Assembly: GCA_026770595.1 (NCBI GenBank)
Contig: MU633684.1
Span: 1-29,786, forward strand
DNA from: Ochromonadaceae sp. CCMP2298
Taxonomy: Eukaryota; Sar; Synurophyceae; Ochromonadales; Ochromonadaceae
Direction: 5' to 3'
Length of the DNA stretch: 29,786 nt
In this document: in pieces, positions 29,728-29,786 of the stretch
How the letters are laid out: each line of letters opens with the position of its first letter
Position numbering within the stretch: the first letter of the stretch is position 1
Notes under the pieces: generated by a model
The model's input: the letters and a program-made list of their open reading frames with translations, nothing else
Told to the model about the DNA's origin: nothing
The model's database searches: none
Program-made: the position numbers and the translations under genes

Positions 29728-29786
29728 ATGGCCTCCTCCTCGAAGCCCGCGGGGAAAGCCTCGGCTGCCTCGGCCTTCAGCATTCT
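29728..29786 (+). CDS. Possible start of a divergent gene, cut by the window edge
   Basis: An ATG in good context (AAAATGG) opens a frame of 19 codons to the edge, reading MASSSKPAGKASAASAFSI. The small Ser/Ala/Lys-rich start is typical of eukaryotic N-termini, but no family can be named. The minus strand over the same bases is also open from an ATG at 29783, and could instead be an upstream exon of the giant ligase. Too little is visible to decide. Confidence 0.3.
   Translation, partial: MASSSKPAGKASAASAFSI

Noticed and set aside
29690-29786. Minus-strand frame starting at 29783 as the ligase N-terminus
   Set aside because: The reading (MLKAEAAEAFPAGFEEEA) is plausible, but I found no donor that joins it in phase to the known exons, and the plus strand is equally open.

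Overview
This is nuclear DNA from a eukaryotic microbe. Genes are split by short GT-AG introns (about 65-183 bases), lie on both strands and are densely packed. No rRNA, tRNA, CRISPR array or transposase was recognised. The gene set points to a flagellated protist, possibly an alga: a cohesin regulator (PDS5), two predicted flagellar proteins, and a DGAT1 acyltransferase fused to a PH domain, an arrangement reported from stramenopile algae such as diatoms. Cryptophyte or haptophyte origin is also possible; the sequence alone does not settle the lineage.

Layout from left to right. 1-1514 (-) is the 5' part of a PDS5 gene. Its third intron starts in a 7-base minisatellite that fills the left edge. 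2103-2691 (+) is a two-exon GNAT acetyltransferase. 3242-4831 (+) is a three-exon HtrA/DegP-type serine protease with a PDZ domain. It is followed by a stray copy of the last ~60 bases of the GNAT gene. 5006-5578 (-) is a two-exon Dpy-30-motif protein. 6032-6613 (+), divergent from it, is a CFAP107-like candidate. 6863-9911 (-) is a five-exon PH-DGAT1. An AT-rich spacer (9912-10435) separates it from the dominant feature: a giant HECT ubiquitin ligase on the minus strand. Its last exon alone is about 18.7 kb (10436-29113), with at least two small upstream exons. At the right edge a divergent gene may begin at 29728 (+).

The giant ligase is the most unusual object here. Within one uninterrupted frame of over 6,200 codons I can read four SPRY-like domains (one split by a long acidic insert), two LamG/jelly-roll-like domains (one split), a MIB/HERC2 domain, a UBA domain, three SH3b-like repeats, MORN-like motifs, a SUMO/ubiquitin-like domain, a SANT-like helix cluster and a C-terminal HECT domain with its catalytic Cys. 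The closest HECT family by eye is the HECTD4-type group. The other genes have no obvious shared pathway, apart from the divergent pair of predicted flagellar genes.
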